Source: JACRAO01 sp964490895 (GTDB lineage Bacteria > Bdellovibrionota > UBA1018). Taken from it: a stretch of 26,627 nucleotides of DNA. The DNA is taken from the NCBI GenBank assembly GCA_964490895.1, contig CAZBEI010000013.1, positions 1 to 26,627 on the forward strand, written 5' to 3'. The first letter of the stretch is position 1; every line of letters begins with the position of its first letter. Made by a program: the position numbers and the translations under genes. Positions 24,397-26,627 of the stretch are shown here, piece after piece. The notes beneath the pieces are model-generated. The model did no database searches and was not told where the DNA came from. It saw nothing but the letters and a program-made list of their open reading frames with translations.

Positions 24397-24543
24397 GTAG
24401 GCTATGAAACGCTCATGCATGGCAGTCATAGAGGGCAACGTTCGATTCGTTTAAGTCGTGCCTATCGATTAATCTATGAAGAAAGCTATTCGATGGATTT
24501 GACAGTAATTGGTGTATTGGAGGTAAACAAACATGAGTATTAA
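24376..24543 (+). pseudogene. C-terminal remnant of a RelE-superfamily toxin
   Basis: The plus frame ending at TAA 24541-24543 reads ...EVGYETLMHGSHRGQRSIRLSRAYRLIYEES and ends GVLEVNKHEY, the C-terminal half of RelE/YoeB-like toxins (RSIRLSRAYR and VNKHEY are strongly typical). A stop at 24373-24375 closes the frame upstream, so the first 35 or so residues expected for the family are missing. The only ATG in frame is at 24415, giving 42 residues. It overlaps the start of the HTH antitoxin gene by 11 nt, as an intact toxin would. The break coincides with the 39-nt palindrome. Confidence 0.75.
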
Positions 24544-24841
24544 AGAGAAAAATTTAGTTAAATTATTAGAAAAAGAGCTAGGACCTCCAACCTTTGGTGG
24601 ATTTCTCTGTGGTGCCCGTGCATCTAAGGATCTTTCGCAAGTAGATATGGCACAAATACTAGGCCTATCACGCAGCACACTTTGTGATATTGAGAAAGGT
24701 CGACATTTGGTCAGTGCCGCACTTGCTGCGCAGATTGCAAGAAAGTGTGGGTTCTCAGAAAAACTTGCAGTCAAAGCTGCACTTCAGGATCAAGTAAAAA
24801 AGGCTCGTTTAAAAATGCGAGTGGAGGTGCTAGCAGCATAA
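24533..24841 (+). CDS. HTH (XRE/Cro-CI) antitoxin, apparently orphaned
   Basis: This is a 102-residue protein. A helix-turn-helix spans about residues 30-65: SKDLSQVDMAQILGLSRSTLCDIEKGRHL. A helical tail with KKARLKMRVEV follows. It resembles antitoxins encoded after RelE/HigB-type toxins. GGAGG lies in the toxin remnant upstream. Its toxin is decayed (24376-24543), so it may now act as a lone repressor or as an antidote to related toxins elsewhere. No gene follows on this strand for over 1 kb. Confidence 0.85.
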   Translation: MSIKEKNLVKLLEKELGPPTFGGFLCGARASKDLSQVDMAQILGLSRSTLCDIEKGRHLVSAALAAQIARKCGFSEKLAVKAALQDQVKKARLKMRVEVLAA

Positions 24842-24934
24842 ACGCTGTGGCCATGCAAGGAGCATTTCTTTACTATATTTGTCAACAATTTTATCTGATT
24901 TTCTCCCGCACGTTCCTCAAATACTGGTCTCCTG

Positions 24935-24954
24935 GGCCCACTTCGCCAGGCGAA
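24935..24954 (+). repeat. 20-nt palindrome-containing repeat, copy A
   Basis: GGCCCACTTCGCCAGGCGAA is identical to 25774-25793 in the same orientation. ACTGGT precedes and AACTCA/ATTTTATT follow both copies. It holds the palindrome ACTTCGCC-A-GGCGAAGT. The two copies flank the Phd/PIN toxin-antitoxin operon. The rest of 24842-25042 shows no gene. Confidence 0.75.
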
Positions 24955-25042
24955 GTAAAAGTTAACTCATTAATTTTATTGATAAAAAATTCACTGTGCA
25001 ACTTTAGCTAGCACCAGCTCATCCTCCTCAAATGCGAATGTT

Positions 25043-25435
25043 TTACCAGTCTGAGTTGACATGAGGGTAACCCGTAATTTTATTGTCAGCCGTGATGATC
25101 GTGGCCTGAAACAATCGCGCAGTCGCCACTAAAATCCTATCCACAGGATCACGATGAAAGTCTCCTGGGAGGCTGTAGGCTTCTTCTATGATGGGGAGAT
25201 CCACTGGGATCATATTCCATTGATTGATTTCTACATAATGTCGAAACCAAAGCTTCCAATGTCGATTGAGTTTGATCCTTTTTTTCTCTACAAGACAGGC
25301 AATTTCAGCGCAACTCATGGGCGAAACAAAAATCTGTGCCGCCTTGTCCAGAATGAGTTTTTTTGCCTTAGAAGAGAGTTGCTCTGGGGCGCTAATGGCC
25401 CACAAGAGAGTGCATGTGTCTAAGAGAAGCGTCAT
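25043..25435 (-). CDS. vapC: PIN-domain toxin (VapC type)
   Basis: This protein is 130 residues from ATG 25435, which overlaps the antitoxin stop (ATGA). The frame is open to 25450, but that start would run into the antitoxin. PIN ribonuclease acids are in place: D6 in LLLDTCTLLWAI, Glu in MSCAEIACLVEK, and Asp in FHRDPVDRILVATA and IITADNKI. It is expected to cut tRNA or rRNA. The C terminus YPHVNSDW is in the usual region. Pairing with a Phd/YefM-type antitoxin instead of VapB is common for this branch. Confidence 0.9.
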   Translation of the reverse strand: MTLLLDTCTLLWAISAPEQLSSKAKKLILDKAAQIFVSPMSCAEIACLVEKKRIKLNRHWKLWFRHYVEINQWNMIPVDLPIIEEAYSLPGDFHRDPVDRILVATARLFQATIITADNKITGYPHVNSDW

Positions 25436-25665
25436 CGGAGCATTTCCCAATCTTCGTCCATCGCAGATTCTATGACACTTCCGATGAACAAAACGGACCC
25501 TTTGCCGATTCCTAGTTTGGTTAGATTTTTGACTGGAGCTTTAATGGGTATAATTTTAGCAATAGGTACATTTCGTTTTTCAATTTGTAATTCCTTGCCC
25601 TTCTGTACATAGTCCATCATCGAACTTAAGTTGTTTCTGAGAGTGGCAAGATTGGTTTTTCTCAT
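25432..25665 (-). CDS. Phd/YefM-type antitoxin
   Basis: This protein is 77 residues from ATG 25665, chosen because AGGAG lies 4-5 nt upstream. The frame is open to 25692, which is inside the promoter. The N-terminal Phd/YefM DNA-binding fold reads KTNLATLRNNLSSMMDYVQKGKELQIEKRNVPIAKIIPI, and the toxin-binding tail ends in DEDWEMLR. It overlaps the toxin by 4 nt. The operator-like GTAC array upstream (25687-25714) fits a YefM-like repressor. Confidence 0.88.
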   Translation of the reverse strand: MRKTNLATLRNNLSSMMDYVQKGKELQIEKRNVPIAKIIPIKAPVKNLTKLGIGKGSVLFIGSVIESAMDEDWEMLR

Positions 25666-25680
25666 TTGACTCCTAGGTAG

Positions 25681-25714
25681 ATAATAGTACAACTATATGT
25701 ACATGTCAATGTAC
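25681..25714 (-). promoter_or_regulatory. Strong promoter and YefM-like operator of the Phd/PIN operon
   Basis: On the minus strand TTGACA (25709-25704), a 17-nt spacer and TATTAT (25686-25681) form a near-consensus sigma-70 promoter. GTAC occurs at 25687, 25699 and 25711, exactly 12 nt apart. The middle one is in TGTACA, and GTACAT-4 nt-ATGTAC (25699-25714) is an inverted repeat over the -35. YefM operators are known to carry TGTACA cores, so this supports autorepression. Confidence 0.7.
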
Positions 25715-25773
25715 TTTAAAAAACGAGCAGGTGAGCTCCTATTACTCCAGAGGCATTGAGTTGACTGGTACTA

Positions 25774-25793
25774 GGCCCACTTCGCCAGGCGAA
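25774..25793 (+). repeat. 20-nt palindrome-containing repeat, copy B
   Basis: Identical to 24935-24954 and in direct orientation, 839 nt away on the other side of the toxin-antitoxin operon. TTCGCC-A-GGCGAA forms the palindrome. The stretch 25693-26115 (about 420 nt) has no gene but four repeat-like elements, of which this is the first. Confidence 0.75.
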
Positions 25794-25853
25794 ATGAACT
25801 CACTCATTTTATTTTTTAAAATTAAAAAACTCGCCTGAATTTATAGTTTTTAT

Positions 25854-25893
25854 GTGACTGTTCAGCCTCATTCTTCAGGCTCGGTGTAAAAAC
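25854..25893 (+). repeat. Dispersed 40-nt hairpin repeat, copy 2
   Basis: This matches 257-296 (minus strand) at 36 of 40 positions, with stem AGCCT/AGGCT kept and the loop changed. It lies about 220 nt before the broken transposase. REP-type palindromes are often spread by that transposase family, so it may be such a unit. Confidence 0.6.
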
Positions 25894-25898
25894 GGAGT

Positions 25899-25922
25899 CC
25901 CTTGACCACTTTCGGGTGGCCC
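25899..25922 (+). repeat. Block shared with the RelE-pair promoter region
   Basis: CCCTTGACCA and GGTGGCCC are separated by 6 nt here. The same two words abut, offset by one base, in the reverse complement of 1918-1936. CCAC-TTTCGG-GTGG can form a small hairpin. It may be a scar of a mobile element end, which is inference from the two copies only. Confidence 0.4.
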
Positions 25923-25982
25923 CCCGGGGTGGACTTACAAGTGCATGTGTGTTCGCGCAGCATAAAAAGCTGGGAAAAAGCC

Positions 25983-26012
25983 TACAAATGTTTACAAAAG
26001 TTTACAAAATGA
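25983..26012 (+). repeat. Three 10-nt tandem repeats
   Basis: TACAAATGTT, TACAAAAGTT and TACAAAATGA lie in tandem at near helical pitch, about 105 nt before the transposase start. Confidence 0.55.
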
Positions 26013-26115
26013 AAAATTACTGCGTTTTTAAAATAAAATAATTAGATCATTGGATAAAAAAATAGGCTTGAAATAACATTGCCCCTGTCATATACAACAT
26101 AGCAAAGGCACGCGA

Positions 26116-26627
26116 ATGAAAAAACAAGAAAAACAGATGCATTTTCCCTTCTTTAAGAAGCAGAGAAAAGAACACGCTAAAGGACACGGTGGAGAAGCAC
26201 ACTCTAAAACACGTAAAAGAAAAGAAGCACGCCCGTTTGACCCTAATAAACAACTGCACATTACGATGCGATCAAGTTTAGCAGTGGGAAAGGGATCCAT
26301 GCTTCATCCCTCACGTGCTAACGTCACGGCATTACACTGAGAGAGTTTGTATGCGTTGGGAATCACTTGCATTTTTTGATTCAAACAAAATCAAGGCGCA
26401 TTGTACCCGCACGGCTTGCTCTCAGGCGCTTTTTACGCGAAGCCGCAGGCCTCATTGCCCGGCTGATGACAGGAGCAAAGAAGGGTCAGCCCGCTCTAAA
26501 ACGCTTTTGGGATGATCTCGCTTGGTCTCGAATTGTGGAATGGGGGAGAGATCTTGTGGGTATTAAAAGATACTTCCAGAAAAACATCCAAGAGTTTCTT
26601 TATATTTTATTTCAAAATAACTGGCCC
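26116..26627 (+). pseudogene. Frameshifted REP-associated (Y1/IS200-like) transposase, 3' end outside the window
   Basis: The first frame (ATG 26116, AAAGG upstream) reads MKKQEKQMHFPFF...KEARPFDPNKQLHITMRSSLAVGKGSMLHPSRAN, the usual start of REP-associated transposases. It derails at about 26320 and stops at TGA 26338. A second frame from 26322 reads RHGITLREFVCVGNHLHFLIQ with the HxH metal motif of Y1 transposases, then LIARLMTGAKKGQPALKRFWDDLAWSRIVEWGRD and IKRYFQKN, where the catalytic Tyr is expected. About a dozen residues expected between RAN and RHG are missing, so a short deletion rather than a single-base slip broke the gene. It is open at the window end. Confidence 0.85.

Noticed and set aside
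24998..25069. Minus-strand 23-codon frame ending FEEDELVLAKVAQ
   Set aside because: It looks protein-like but overlaps the PIN toxin end, is very short and has no recognisable partner. Chance cannot be excluded.
257..25893. The two 40-nt hairpins as terminal inverted repeats of one 25-kb mobile element
   Set aside because: The interval is mostly housekeeping metabolism, cell-wall genes and ssb, with no integrase. Dispersed repeats are more likely.
26047..26300. Phe/Ser/Cys-rich minus-strand frames opposite the transposase
   Set aside because: They are the complement of Lys/Arg-rich transposase codons and lack any domain or ribosome site.

Overview
The window is about 26.6 kb of AT-rich (roughly 40% GC by eye) bacterial chromosome, densely coding, with operons on both strands. 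A glutamate-cysteine ligase of the proteobacterial PF08886 type, Mpl murein recycling, paired ArsA-like ATPases, a eukaryotic-type Ser/Thr kinase with a PEGA tail, pseudo-receiver, HD-GYP and HDOD proteins, and many TTG/GTG starts suggest a Gram-negative of the Bdellovibrionota/Myxococcota (old deltaproteobacterial) sphere. I infer this from gene content, not from a marker gene.

Layout. 1-48 (-) is the start of an unidentified gene. 325-1305 (-) is a degenerate receiver-TPR protein split by one in-frame TAG. 1399-1885 (-) is a RelE/ribbon-helix-helix toxin-antitoxin pair. 2007-7635 (+) is a tightly coupled operon: two ArsA-like ATPases, a secreted TPR protein, glutamate-cysteine ligase and cystathionine beta-synthase. 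It converges on a cystathionine gamma-lyase/synthase (7651-8799, -). Together the last three could take homocysteine to cysteine and gamma-glutamylcysteine.

8936-15740 is a signalling block: a PP2C/SpoIIE-type phosphatase with a pseudo-receiver and an outer-membrane barrel protein (-), an HD-GYP protein and a putative surface lipoprotein (+), an HDOD protein (-), and a three-gene unit of STAS-like coiled-coil protein, small coiled-coil protein and OmpR-type regulator (+). 15742-24215 (-) is a long same-strand run read from ssb through a polyprenol-phosphate sugar transferase, L,D-transpeptidase, FAD oxidoreductase, methyltransferase, beta-lactamase-fold hydrolase and mpl to a PEGA-tailed kinase. 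This is mainly an envelope and peptidoglycan-recycling unit.

The right end (about 24.3-26.6 kb) is accessory DNA: a decayed toxin with a 39-nt palindrome before an intact HTH antitoxin, a Phd/PIN toxin-antitoxin operon with a clear promoter-operator and flanked by 20-nt direct repeats, a dispersed hairpin whose second copy lies in inverted orientation near position 257, 10-bp tandem repeats, and a frameshifted REP-associated (Y1-type) transposase running off the window. No tRNA, rRNA or CRISPR array was seen. No complete undescribed system is proven. The best candidates are the ArsA-pair/gshA/CBS operon, the STAS-like/coiled-coil/regulator trio, and the repeat-rich right end.
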